From Mariniblastus sp964584615 (GTDB lineage Bacteria > Planctomycetota > Planctomycetia > Pirellulales > Pirellulaceae): DNA of 64,000 nt. The stretch is taken from the NCBI GenBank assembly GCA_964584615.1, contig CAZPBE010000002.1, forward strand, positions 62,001-126,000. Reading direction: 5' to 3'. The notes beneath the pieces are model-generated. The model was not told the DNA's origin. It ran no database searches and saw only the letters and a program-made list of their open reading frames with translations. The position numbers were made by a program, and so were the translations under genes. Positions 21,501 to 28,754 of this stretch are shown here, in pieces; positions within the stretch are counted from its first letter, which is position 1; each line of letters begins with the position of its first letter.

Positions 21501-24500
21501 TCTCACTGTTTCTTGATGGGACCGGATTCACCCTTGGGGATATTGATGCCGGGGCTTCCGATATTCAAGTCGTCTTCACTGCGACAGAGGGCGGTGTTGT
21601 CACATCTATCGGTGACTCAGGTGTTGTTGTCAGCAATGTTGGCGGAGTCACCACGATCACCGGAACGGTTGCGGAGATCTCCAATCTCCTTGCTGGATCG
21701 ACGACTGGATTCGTTGCCTACCAAAACCTTTCGCACAATCCTTCGCCAACCGCAACGATTACGATGACGGTCAATGACCTTGGTAATTCTGGATCCGACC
21801 CTGGCTTGACGGGTGACGGATCTTCCGAGATCGCCCAAACGACGACGATGGTCAACATCACGGCCGTCAACGATGCGCCAGATCTGACGATCAATGGCAC
21901 CACGGTTTTTGAGAACTCGTCGAACAACACGTTGACCAACGCAATGATTTCCGGCGTGGATGTTGATGATGCGCCAGCCGGCTTAACGTTCACGATCGCG
22001 TCCAATGTGACCGAAGGCACACTGACTCGAATCACTGGAGGCATCCCAACCATCCTCTCTGTTGGCGACACGTTCACGCAAATTGACATCGAAAATGGGC
22101 TCATCAGCTACAACCATTCCGGCAGCGAAGCAGCAACGGATCGTTTCGATGTGAGACTGGCCGATGGAGGCGAAGATGGAGCCGCCACGCGAAATGGAAC
22201 TTTTGTTTTCAATATCAACCAAGTGAATGACGACCCAACAACCACGCCGGTCGTGCTTAGTTCAATTGCCGAAGACAGTGGCGTCCGAGTCATTACCGAA
22301 GCCGAGTTGCTTGCGAACGCAAATGATGTTGATCCCGGCGCATCGCTGAAAGCTGAAAACCTGGTGGTTGCTACCGGAAACGGCACGTTGAACGACAACG
22401 GCGACGGAACCTGGAACTACACGCCTGCCGCCAACGATGATTCGAACGTAAGCTTCAACTACACAGTCACTGACGGGATTGCCAATGTAGCCGCAGTGGC
22501 AACGCTTGACATTACACCTGTCAATGATGCACCGGTTGTAGACTTGGATGACGATGACAGCGTTGGGGTTGGGGTCGACTTTAACGCAGTCTTTACCGAA
22601 GGCGATGTATCGGTTTTGATTGCTGATGCTGATGCCGTGTTGTCAGACATTGACAACACGCATCTTGAAGGCCTCGTCGTAACACTCGCGGGGACGGACA
22701 CGAACCCGATTCACGAAAGAATTTCGGCGGACTACATGAGTCCCGGCGTGAATGGCGGTTGGAACTCAACAACCAAGACTTTCGAGTTTACTGGTACAGC
22801 CACGGTCGAAGAGTATGAGCGGATGCTACAAAGCATCAGTTATCTGAACTTCAACGAAGATCCAGGATCACAAAATCGAATACTGACAATCTCAGTCAAC
22901 GATGGAGACAACGACAGCATCGTTGCAACGTCGACGATCTCGGTCGTTCCGATCAATGACAATCCAATTTTGGATCTCGATGAAGACGACAACACGACGA
23001 CAGGCGTAGACTTTATAACCGCCTTTATGACCGGCGATTCACCCGTGGCCATTGCGGATGTCGATGCCAACCTCGACGACTATGAAGGCAACATCAGCCG
23101 TCTGGTCATCCGCATTGCGAACCCACTTGACGGGACAGCGGAATCGTTGACGGCAGACCTCTCTGGCTATCCAGATTTTTCTCAAAACTACGATAGCTTG
23201 ACTGGCGAACTTGAGATCACAAGCACTGGAACATCGGTCGCCGATTATGAGTCAATTTTAAAATCGGTTGTCTACAACAATTCGTCGACAACGCTCGACG
23301 CAGCAAATCGCGAGATCGACGTCACGGTTTACGACGACATGCTGGCAACTGCGGCTGCCAAGACGATCATCAACATGTCAGGCGACGCGGATGCGCCAAC
23401 AATGGTCAACAACTTGGGCTCCAGTCTCGTCGAAGGCCAAACAGACTTTATCGAGTCGACTGAGTTGAGCTTTACAGATGCGATCCAACCTGATCCATCC
23501 ATTACTTACAACGTTACGACGGGACCCGCCAACGGATTCCTGGCTTTGACAAGCAGTCCGGCGACGCCAATCGCTTCGTTCACACAAGCTCAAATCGATA
23601 ACGGAGAAGTCACCTACGTCCACAACGACTCAGAAACTGTCTCAGATAGCTTTGAATTTTCTGTGCGTGACAATGTTGGCAATACGTTGACAGGACAGAT
23701 TTTCAATCTCACCATTACTGCAGAAAATGACGCCCCGATCAACTCAGTCCCTGGACTATTGGCAACCGCTGAAGACACGCCACTGGTCTTCAACACAGCC
23801 AACGGCAATTTGATTTCGATCAGCGATATTGATGACAATGGAGGCGAGTTACAAGTTACGCTCACGGCCAACAATGGAACGATCTCATTGAATGGCGACA
23901 ATGGGCTTACGTTTGGAACCGGTAGCGGATTGCTTGATGCAAACATGTCGTTCACAGGTACCGTGACTGATATCAATGCCGCATTGGACGGAGCCGTCTT
24001 TATTCCCAACGAAGATTACGTTGGAAGCGCATCGGTTGCCATACTCACCAACGATCAAGGAAACACCGGGATTGGTGGCAGCCTGTCAGACTCTGACTTG
24101 ATCAATATATCTATCGCAGGAAGTAACGACGCGCCGATCCTTGATCTTGATGGCGACGACAGTATTGCACCGGGCACTTCATTCTCGGCAACGATTACAG
24201 AAGGTTTGACGCCAGTTGCGATTGCCGACAGCGACGCAACCTTGACCGACGTGGACGATGCGACGTTGGCAGGTGGAGTCAGTGTTACGATTGCCAATCG
24301 AATTGACGGAATCAACGAGGTCTTGTCAGCCAACACTTCTGGCACACCAATGACAGCAACTTACAATCCGGCAACTGGCACCCTGTTGATTGACGGCCCA
24401 GGAACAATCGCGCAGTTTGAACAAGTTCTTCAAACCGTAACGTATGAAAATCTTTCCGAATCGCCAAGCACGACAGATCGCGTGATCAATTTCGTTGCTG

Positions 24501-27500
24501 ACGATGGAACAGACACAAGTTTGATCGCGACAACCACGGTTACCGTTGTTTCGGTCAACGACGAACAGACTGTTGTCAACAACTTTGGCATTACTGTTAA
24601 CGAAGCTTCCTTGAACAATCCAATCACAACGGCGGCATTGGAAACAGTCGACCCGGACAACACGAGCGCCGAGTTGACGTACACGTTGACGAGCATGCCT
24701 AGCGATGGTGACCTGCATCTTAACGGCACTCTTCTGTCTCTCAATGGAACTTTCACACAGGCAGATATCGACAACGGAAACTTGACTTACAGTCACGACG
24801 GAACTGAAGCAAACAGCGACAGTTTCGCGTTCGATGTTGATGACGGACAGGGAGTCCCCAGCTCAGGCAGTTTAAACATTACCATTGCCGCCGCTAACGA
24901 TGCCCCTGAGCTGGACAACACTGGCGCTTCGTCGCTGACCAACATTGACGAAGATGATACGGCCTCAGCAGGCAACACGGTCGCGTCGATCATTTCCAGT
25001 GCCGGTGGCGATCGCATCACTGACTCCGACACCAACGCCGTCGAAGGCATCGCCGTGACGAATGTTGACAATTCAAATGGTCAGTGGCAATTCTCAATCA
25101 ACAATGGTGCAAACTGGACCAACTTGGGCAACGTTAGTGATGTTGCAGCCGTTACGTTGGACTCGACCGCTTCGATCCGGTTTGTTCCAGATGCCAACTA
25201 CAACGGACCCGCCGGAAATATTGATTTCCGGGCCTGGGATCAAACCGACGGAAGCGTCAATGGGCAAACCAACGTCAATAGCATTCCAATCGACGGGACT
25301 TCCGCATTCAGTTCTGATATTGAAGAAGCCTCGCTGACCGTCGTTCCTGAAAACGATAACCCGGTGATCACTTCTACCAACTCATTTTCGATTGACGAAA
25401 ACACAACACAAGTCGGCTTAATCACAACCACTGATATCGATAGCGGTTCGCCAACGTTCACTCTTGCTGGACCCGACGGCGGCTTGTTCGCCATCGACAG
25501 CACAGGTCAGATCTCATTTATCAGCCCGTCAAATTTCGAATTTCCAATGGATTCAACCGGTAACAATTCTTATGAGGTAGAAATCGAAGTTGATGACGGC
25601 GATGGCGGAACAACAACGCAACTGGTGACGATCAACGTCGGCAATGTCAACGAACGGCCTGAAGCAATCACGCCAACCAATGGATCGATTGACGACCAAA
25701 CGGACACTACAGGCGGTCAAGTCATCACGACTCTGGCGGCATCCGATCCGGACAGCAACGACACGTTTACTTATTCAATTGCCGGTGGTCCTGATGCAAG
25801 CCTGTTTTCCATTCAGGGTGATCAGCTTGTGATCGACGCGGGTGTGATTGATTTCGAAACGAAACCCCAATACACGGTTGTCGTTGAAGTGACTGACCAA
25901 GGTGGATTGACAGTTGAAGAAACAATCACGGTCGATGTCGTGGGCTATGATGCGCCTCCGCAACTTGCGGCAAGCGGACCCGCCACAGTGGCGAACGAAG
26001 GACAGGTCACGATCAGTCCGTCCGACCTTTCATTCACGGACACCGATACGCCGGCAGCACAATTGGTTTACACCATCACGTCGGCTCCAGTCGATGGAGA
26101 ATTATTGTTCAACGGAAACCCAATTGCTAACGGAGACCAATTCACGCAAGCGGATATTGACGCAGGTTTGGTCGTGTTTGCACATACTTCAGGTCCAGCG
26201 TCAGTAGACAGGTTCACCTTTGACGTGACTGATGGCCCAACAACCATTAGCAATCAAGAATTTGATATCGTGGTAGGCGACGCGACACCGATTGCAGAGA
26301 ACGACGGATACACGGCCAATGAAGACGAATCAATTACCGGAAACGTTGTCGCCAACGATACCGATGCAGAGCCTGACCCATTGGCCATCAACCTGTTATC
26401 AAGCCCAGCCAATGCAAGCCAGTTTGCGTTGCAGTCAGATGGTTCCTTCAGCTACACACCGAATGCTGACTACTTCGGAACCGACAGTTTTGACTATGAA
26501 GTGGTTGACATCGCCGGAAACACTTCGACGGCGTCGGTTACGATTCAAGTTCTGCCTGTCAATGACGCTCCGATCGGTCAACAAGATGAATTTGTTGTCA
26601 ACGGCGGAGTGTCGACTGCACAAATCCTCGACGTGCTGGCCAACGACCTTGATGTTGAAGACTCAGCGATCATCGCCGTGATTGATACGCCGCCGCAAAA
26701 TGGTTCATTGACGTTAACGGCTGACGGAACACTAGCATACCTTCCAAACCCAGGGTTCATCGGGACCGACACGTTTATCTATATACCTACTGACGCTGGC
26801 TCTGCGGGAGATCCCGTTGTGGTCCAGATGACAATTGTTGCCGTCAACCAACCGGTGATTGACAACAACCAGCCAGTTGAACCAACCGACCCGACTGAAC
26901 CGACTGAACCGACTGAGGAGCCAATTGATTCGAATACCGAAGAGGCATCAAACTCCGAGACAACAATGGAAAGTTCTACAGGAACAGAGGAGACCACGAT
27001 TGTCAATCAAGCCGTCCCTCGAGCCAACAGCTCCAACGGCGCAGACACGCTGGCGAACTCAGTTCCAATTATCGACTTAATTGATGAATCCATTTCAAGT
27101 TCCTCCGAATTTGAAGACATAGCTGGTATTGTCAATGAAGATATGGCAGCAGCTGTGTTACATCAAATCGCCAACAACATTGACCATGCCAACGAAGCAA
27201 ACGAAGAAAAGATCGCGCTCCTGCAGCTTCAGGCATTCGCCTCAGTCGCCTACAACGCAGAGTTCTTGTGGCAACAAATCGACGATATCGAAAACTCATT
27301 TTCGACTGAACTTGGCGATATCTCGTTTTCGGTAGGGGCCATTTCAGCTTTTGGTGCCGTTGGATATGTCTTGTGGACTTTGCGAGGTGGTGTCCTGGTC
27401 GCAGCAGCCCTATCACAAATCCCTAACTGGAAACTGATCGATCCATTGCCTGTGCTCGACTCCTACAACTCAGGTCGCGACGAAAACTTCGTGGACGATG

Positions 27501-27520
27501 TCCAAGGTTTCTTTGATTGA
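9581..27520 (+). CDS. Giant multidomain surface protein 1 (DUF4347, beta-helix, LamG, C-type lectin, cadherin-like repeats)
   Basis: One open frame of 5979 codons with no interruption. Order of parts: LEPR-like motif LEDRVLYDA (about 34-43); DUF4347 (100-269) with H156/H160 in HIVGHG and C203 in YGCNVA; parallel beta-helix of the CSLREA/polymorphic type (271-640); LamG domains (645-855, 870-1083, 1090-1298, 2013-2203, 2443-2650); C-type lectin-like domain (1371-1515); cadherin-like and CSPG-type repeats; three tandem 145-residue repeats (2833-3277) with a fourth copy at 5110-5257; lamin-tail domain (3291-3448); further cadherin and Ig-like repeats to 5745; a Pro/Thr/Glu linker (5764-5807); a C-terminal hydrophobic helix (5911-5946); and a tail with DPLPVLD. 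There is no classic signal peptide. Roles in adhesion or glycan binding follow from these domains. ATG 9581 is the first start and has only a weak ribosome site. Confidence 0.93.
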   Translation: MKNPFEFVKTSWQTVAGLYLNVSNVNNADLNLQTLEDRVLYDASPLGAFVQDFQDAQDVAHSAELTFGELEELMLTYEVPSATSDLSANDADNAGNRQEDVHLIVIDSRLEDYDQLLTDLEHLGDGFEVIQLDADTDGIEKITQYLNSGRQFGSLHIVGHGAEANVQLGSTQLNAGNIDDYEVQLSTWQSGLTSSADILLYGCNVAGGEDGIDFVDRFNEIVGADVAASDDLTGYALLGGDWEFEYTTGLIESEVVFSVDARENWHNTLQMVTVTTLDDVVDGDTSSLNNLTTNMGSDGAISLREAILAANSTTFADTIVLGSGVHSLSISGSGDASVGDLNINTDIEFVGAADGSTVIDASAISDRIFHVQSNNTIIRNLTIQGGSTLGMGGGILVAGGAATTELHNVVITGNTADLGGGVRSAGQLTVTNSTFSGNIATDSGGGVHLADNSGSFENVTFSNNSAATDGGAILVSNGTHDFTNVTVSGNSATNEGGAIKLNFGNVTLEQTTVTDNSANSGGGISRTDGNMNVNSSIVAGNSSTSNTEISGSINSGGNNIIGDHAGDSAGGSGYAGTDMLDEAGLDLGALADNGGLVQTHELLAGSPGVDAAGSAGAGETDGRGYYVNDPLRDIGAFERGATPSLEQNLVAHFQFEEGSGLTAVDSSSTGNDGTFNSNPTWTNDSAIGSQAIDFSVDAGPTNIFVDVPNNPAYNFGTNDFSVSFWYNMTTPSETVHLVGNSTGSTGDPGFRVAASPSGNMMFQRSNGAFAGNVEIPVPFDGQWHQFTVSVEGGEARLFSDGVEGSPWFGGGIATDVNTTSPLTIGAFDGVDDDFEGKLDDVRIYSRTLSATEASQLASGAQAAPDITSDLEHHYQFDNDTGTTLVDSSANNRDGSWTNQLPNDPQGAEGVAAEFAEASAGDPEAYAAVSSANTFDFGTGDFTISTWYKTDGVPAATGYLFDHESQTPSGDYAGVALIASPTGQLTATFEDDGGTFRSLTTGLNTTDTWTHVSIIRSGDDFSLVVDGTVVDSSTTSAIGSLSHPSSLYVGRSGESPSSGFEGQLDDMRIYSRALDSQDIQALVDLSSASQAPTDLIVTSGNEAGIELNINGGNDIYLVADNGGAVLGGQSSLTYEVQFSSNNMGAILPLLSYATTADDNEVQFSIDAGGQLSITIAGSTVFSNAINYQTLLNGDPQSLAFTWDNANGNWEVFSNGTLVDSKTLDGGTQSLALAQTIDTGGTIVFGQEQDWVEGGFSTADQFQGTFYNARFFSDVRSEAELAASYDREVPFNETDLVAQWEFDNVSSDGIVTESVSGNNLTLERISGFSYDNAELSMEIREDATSGTVVGEVMGVDPQREALIQSILTANPDLIYVPESNVFVEFNSTPVNWATAQANATSPANAINGVTGFLATITSASENEQVRAAAQAAGLNGVWLGASDSNTEGEWQWYHDGTAGEQFADGAGNSVGGLYTNFGALEPSGGASENHLEMDVNANQWNDLDGSALRGYIVEYNVDDVLDGVGGPSDQPLTYSIVGGNASAFAIDADSGEITVTDSAFLDHANQPVETLTIRVTDVDGNFYDKDFDVNILDLDEAPFETINNTIDITPNGQTPITSADLQFSDDNALPAEITFNVTLVASGSHVELSTNPGVVVTSFTQQDIDNGEVIYVHNGVGTADQVVFDVEDEDGNALANQVLLLSVFEDNDSPTFSTTLDGVAAYTEGGSNAVPLDIDAEIFDEELSSAGGGAGDFGGTVLTFERVGGGNADDNLTRVPGSNLMFVSGNFIELSGVQKGSYTWGGGTLVLTFDAGTTNADVNEIMQSIGYRNFTDNPPASVDIQWTFSDGNTGSQGTGGALEITGTTTVNITAVDDVATIDLDANDSSGSTGDDFNTTFTVGGSAVPVADVDAMIIDPDAFTHSTMTISIVGFNSSEDVLSADTSGTSLAFSFNTFNGVASISGSGTQAEFEQVLQTVSYENASSTPDMTDKKIRFHFGGDVAESTVVIGLAAPTDLSSGIELNTDGGNDAHFSAISAEPIFADATERTVEIRLQLDASAGSNPHLLTYWTSTELEEFEIALSPNDEITVTIGGATYTGNAHPELRDGGIHQVAVSWDNAAGEVNVYVDGALSSSGTVGQGYTLGSSGALDIGQGRSPGGYIPDEAFAGAFYDVRVWADVRSAGDIAENYQLKLDPTNLPPELVANFQFDGFVGNIVEDEVLSYNGLTIQHASGAGLVASTAVEDLHVDENSANGTSVGFVVPTDNNPESGDYSFSLTGANGRFAIDSNTGEITVADGSQLDYEVNPSHDVTVEVTDAAGNTYDEVMTIQVGNELELDVTQVVPGPQTIAEETILTFVAGTATEVSVGDSSSAIDSQMRVSLSVNDGVLNLFQTTNLVIVEGADGSGSIVIDGTEADINAALDGMTFEPDTNFDGIATLDMTTELSASSLGHYTFEGLNASNQAPGTGNDGVLVGGATIDSTSLVRGDVLAVNGAGEMLEIPGLFGEPAEVTLAGWVNLNSTGTWGSEVISLGNSVQLRVDGSGNGSEGVALAFWNGTNWLSVNSDVFIEGTGWHHVAASFDDVNNVQTVYLNGEVIATEAYTDSIVYGLGANTTIGAHGDGDGGWDFNGQIDEARVYDRVLSADEVMAIANDLPDVQSTSDNVTITVTGINDAPAFANLDDNPTFVEDGQSVVIDSDVTIFDAELSGADSFDGSSVYLGRNGGANGDDNFEPLSASLLGPLTEGGALVYNSTVVGTVNQNSGGELVLLFNSSATNSIVNSVMQSVAYSNSSDNPPTSVNLHWTFADNNNSGGQGTGGALWDSGSMIVDITATNDAPEVHWGSGITLGSVAEGDTNPAGTTVADLLASGTADPITDADNGAVEGIAIVAADNSNGNWQYSLNGASGPWNGFPATAVNNAMVLDPTAMIRFVPDPGYSGNNEAIAFFAWDQTDGRSSGDTGVNITAELGPASAFSSLAVTATIDVVPDANDAPVLDGTTNPHFATITEDDIGNAGETVSSLLATLGDPITDVDAGAVEGIAIIVNNENNGTWQYSTDGGANWTDVGVVSNSSALLLQDTDMLRMDPDGNRGASSNLGFRAWDQTSGTAGTKVDVTTTGGNSAFSNTTLSAQIEVTDVNDAPVLDNTGSTTMTTITEDDAANNGNSVLNLVLSSGLDLITDVDIDPEGFAIVGQGPAAGTWEYSTDSGSSWTNLGLVGDSNALLLGSTDRIRFIPDGENGAAPWLDVRAWDLSSGVAGDKVDATTTGGTTAFSDNVERVNQTVTAINDAPEITGASTAPPFINEIHYDNSGIDTGEAIEIAAPAGTDLTGWSLVRYNGVNGEVYGTDPLSGVVADQGAGMGTFVINYMPDGLQNGTSDGVALVDNLGNIVQFLSWEGTLTAVDGPAAGMTSTDIGVQQSGTGAAGNSIQLTDAGWVTDIANTFGNENTGQDFAGFAGSLPAQTIDEDNPLIFANALGNAITVGDVDAGASELAVTLQVSNGTLALGSIANVGNLTGNVSSTVSFTGTVAEINEALDGMIYNSSLNFNGSDQLTVTVNDQGNTGSGGAMNAAAVVDITVNPVNDAPDGTDNTIALDEDGVQTFAAGTFGLTDIDGDGFESVIISSVPTNGDLKLSGVNVIAGQELTLADMPNLLYVPNPNFAGGDSFTFQVRDDGGIANGGIDTDATPNTINVQVSPVNDSPMIANLDGDVVNYDAGDPFTLVDISSDALVTDVEGNFDGGTLSVSISAGQVLGEDIWGIRNEGNAAGQIGVSGTTLTYGTTVIGSISNGSTLVVTFNADADAAAVSATIQNVIYLNTDGVDPTAGNRVMDFVLLDGDGASSGLSQVTINVGGNDAPETNGGTSTLAEDTASQSFVISGTDANGTVESFRVISLPTDGNLYLDAAHTQEVMANTVYPATAGQVVLFYEADSDFNGTDTFEFAAIDNLGLEDSTSATHTFTVTPVNDTPTATAPATLDSTEQISLFLDGTGFTLGDIDAGASDIQVVFTATEGGVVTSIGDSGVVVSNVGGVTTITGTVAEISNLLAGSTTGFVAYQNLSHNPSPTATITMTVNDLGNSGSDPGLTGDGSSEIAQTTTMVNITAVNDAPDLTINGTTVFENSSNNTLTNAMISGVDVDDAPAGLTFTIASNVTEGTLTRITGGIPTILSVGDTFTQIDIENGLISYNHSGSEAATDRFDVRLADGGEDGAATRNGTFVFNINQVNDDPTTTPVVLSSIAEDSGVRVITEAELLANANDVDPGASLKAENLVVATGNGTLNDNGDGTWNYTPAANDDSNVSFNYTVTDGIANVAAVATLDITPVNDAPVVDLDDDDSVGVGVDFNAVFTEGDVSVLIADADAVLSDIDNTHLEGLVVTLAGTDTNPIHERISADYMSPGVNGGWNSTTKTFEFTGTATVEEYERMLQSISYLNFNEDPGSQNRILTISVNDGDNDSIVATSTISVVPINDNPILDLDEDDNTTTGVDFITAFMTGDSPVAIADVDANLDDYEGNISRLVIRIANPLDGTAESLTADLSGYPDFSQNYDSLTGELEITSTGTSVADYESILKSVVYNNSSTTLDAANREIDVTVYDDMLATAAAKTIINMSGDADAPTMVNNLGSSLVEGQTDFIESTELSFTDAIQPDPSITYNVTTGPANGFLALTSSPATPIASFTQAQIDNGEVTYVHNDSETVSDSFEFSVRDNVGNTLTGQIFNLTITAENDAPINSVPGLLATAEDTPLVFNTANGNLISISDIDDNGGELQVTLTANNGTISLNGDNGLTFGTGSGLLDANMSFTGTVTDINAALDGAVFIPNEDYVGSASVAILTNDQGNTGIGGSLSDSDLINISIAGSNDAPILDLDGDDSIAPGTSFSATITEGLTPVAIADSDATLTDVDDATLAGGVSVTIANRIDGINEVLSANTSGTPMTATYNPATGTLLIDGPGTIAQFEQVLQTVTYENLSESPSTTDRVINFVADDGTDTSLIATTTVTVVSVNDEQTVVNNFGITVNEASLNNPITTAALETVDPDNTSAELTYTLTSMPSDGDLHLNGTLLSLNGTFTQADIDNGNLTYSHDGTEANSDSFAFDVDDGQGVPSSGSLNITIAAANDAPELDNTGASSLTNIDEDDTASAGNTVASIISSAGGDRITDSDTNAVEGIAVTNVDNSNGQWQFSINNGANWTNLGNVSDVAAVTLDSTASIRFVPDANYNGPAGNIDFRAWDQTDGSVNGQTNVNSIPIDGTSAFSSDIEEASLTVVPENDNPVITSTNSFSIDENTTQVGLITTTDIDSGSPTFTLAGPDGGLFAIDSTGQISFISPSNFEFPMDSTGNNSYEVEIEVDDGDGGTTTQLVTINVGNVNERPEAITPTNGSIDDQTDTTGGQVITTLAASDPDSNDTFTYSIAGGPDASLFSIQGDQLVIDAGVIDFETKPQYTVVVEVTDQGGLTVEETITVDVVGYDAPPQLAASGPATVANEGQVTISPSDLSFTDTDTPAAQLVYTITSAPVDGELLFNGNPIANGDQFTQADIDAGLVVFAHTSGPASVDRFTFDVTDGPTTISNQEFDIVVGDATPIAENDGYTANEDESITGNVVANDTDAEPDPLAINLLSSPANASQFALQSDGSFSYTPNADYFGTDSFDYEVVDIAGNTSTASVTIQVLPVNDAPIGQQDEFVVNGGVSTAQILDVLANDLDVEDSAIIAVIDTPPQNGSLTLTADGTLAYLPNPGFIGTDTFIYIPTDAGSAGDPVVVQMTIVAVNQPVIDNNQPVEPTDPTEPTEPTEEPIDSNTEEASNSETTMESSTGTEETTIVNQAVPRANSSNGADTLANSVPIIDLIDESISSSSEFEDIAGIVNEDMAAAVLHQIANNIDHANEANEEKIALLQLQAFASVAYNAEFLWQQIDDIENSFSTELGDISFSVGAISAFGAVGYVLWTLRGGVLVAAALSQIPNWKLIDPLPVLDSYNSGRDENFVDDVQGFFD

Positions 27521-27559
27521 TAAAGAATTGGGTGGACTGCCAGTCGAAAATTCATAATG

Positions 27560-28300
27560 CTAACAAGACCGCGAATCGACACTGACAGAATTGCCAACTC
27601 CCGGCGTCGCGCTCCACGTGTTCATGGTCACGTTTCCGTTCTCGAAAACGCGGACAAATCTTTCAGCGTCAAAAAAGGCATGGCCGCAAAATCGCAAAAC
27701 ATTGTTAATGGATTGATCGGCCAAGAAAACCGCACCGGGCGTATGGAACTCAGCGTTACCCATGATGTCTATCGTCGTGTTCAATCCGTCAGTAATGTGT
27801 TCGGTACTGTAAAACTGGGCGGAGGCTGCTATGTTACTTCCAGCTAGGTGCATGTTGCCATCGAAACGAACTTTGGCGTATCCGGTTTGAATGTTCAAAC
27901 TCGAAGCATAAACCGAACCCTTATCGCCTACGATCACAAAACCGTCGAGCGCGTGAAAGCTTGCCAAGCCCGCGACGGTAACCCTATCGGTCGAGGTTTG
28001 ATTGGCCAGCCAAACGGACAGGCCTGATAGTTCCAATCGATGAGCATCAATCGTCGCGCCGGGGGCGTTGCCGATGCGATTGGGCGTCGCAATCGAAACT
28101 GTTTGGCCCGTATTGGCTCCGGCAACCGTTAGCCGGCTGACACTATCAATGGCAACATTGCCTGTGCTATTGAAATTGATGAATGCTGTGTCTAACTGGT
28201 CCACGTTGATCGATTTGCCTTGTAGCGTTGTCTTTTTCGCTTTCAACGTCTTGGTAGCGCCCAGTTGCGTAGCGACATTACCGTCAGCGCGAAGTGACAA
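27560..28300 (-). pseudogene. Fragment of a beta-strand-repeat surface protein
   Basis: A frame of about 246 codons (open a further 15 or so codons upstream) encodes repeating short beta-type units: SVSRLTVAGANTGQTVSIAT, GATIDAHRLELSGLSVW, GLASFHALDGFVIVGDKGSV, GNAEFHTPGAVFLADQSINN. This matches the style of large filamentous-haemagglutinin-like or planctomycete beta-strand-repeat proteins. The fragment has no ATG (the only start is TTG), no signal peptide, no anchor and no normal C-terminus (it ends VDSRSC). I therefore read it as a decayed piece of a much larger gene, lying antisense between giant gene 1 and its sensor. A short functional protein cannot be ruled out. Confidence 0.6.
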
Positions 28301-28371
28301 CGTAAACGCTTCATCAGACTTCGCATTACATTCGAGCCGAGAAGGGTGAGATCGCGAATTCTAACGGCGAA

Positions 28372-28434
28372 GCCGACGCGGCGAAGGTCAAGACCGGCGC
28401 GGTGAAAGCCAAGACGGACGCGGCGAAAGGCATG
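28372..28434 (+). repeat. Three 21-bp tandem repeats in a GC-rich open stretch
   Basis: Three consecutive 21-bp units (28372, 28393, 28414) read ADAAKVK, TGAVKAK, TDAAKGM in an open frame that ends with TAG at 28446 but has no start codon. The units are much richer in GC than the flanks. They look like the tail of an Ala/Lys-rich heptad-repeat protein, and are probably a remnant. Confidence 0.55.
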
Positions 28435-28754
28435 GCCGGGAATTAGCGCCGCGCTCGCTCGCAATGTGATGAAACTTCAACGGATACCTCGCGGCAAGTT
28501 CTTTCTTCCCAATTAGAAGCGGGCAATTTCAGGTTAAATGTTTATGATTGGCTCGTTTTCCAGCCGTTACAACCGTTGCGATGAAACTGACAAGTCCTCG
28601 TTAGTTGTGTCTGTATCGATCCTGACGGTTCCACCGCCGAACGACGCTCTTCCAACGCTCAGAATCGAGCAACCAGCCATACAGTCCCCTGATGAAAGCT
28701 ATGGTTTAGCAGATTCTACCTACCTAAATCCTTGCTCACCAAAGACTCCATACC

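Larger units (their letters stand above)
27521..28754. other. 1.2-kb gap holding only gene remnants
   Basis: No intact gene is seen between giant gene 1 and the GGDEF sensor gene. The gap holds a minus-strand repeat-protein fragment (27560-28300), then a plus-strand open stretch without a start ending at 28446 that carries three 21-bp repeats, then about 300 bp upstream of the sensor gene that should include its promoter. In the paralogous module downstream the matching gap is 25 bp, which suggests that this gap was filled by inserted or decaying DNA. Confidence 0.6.
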
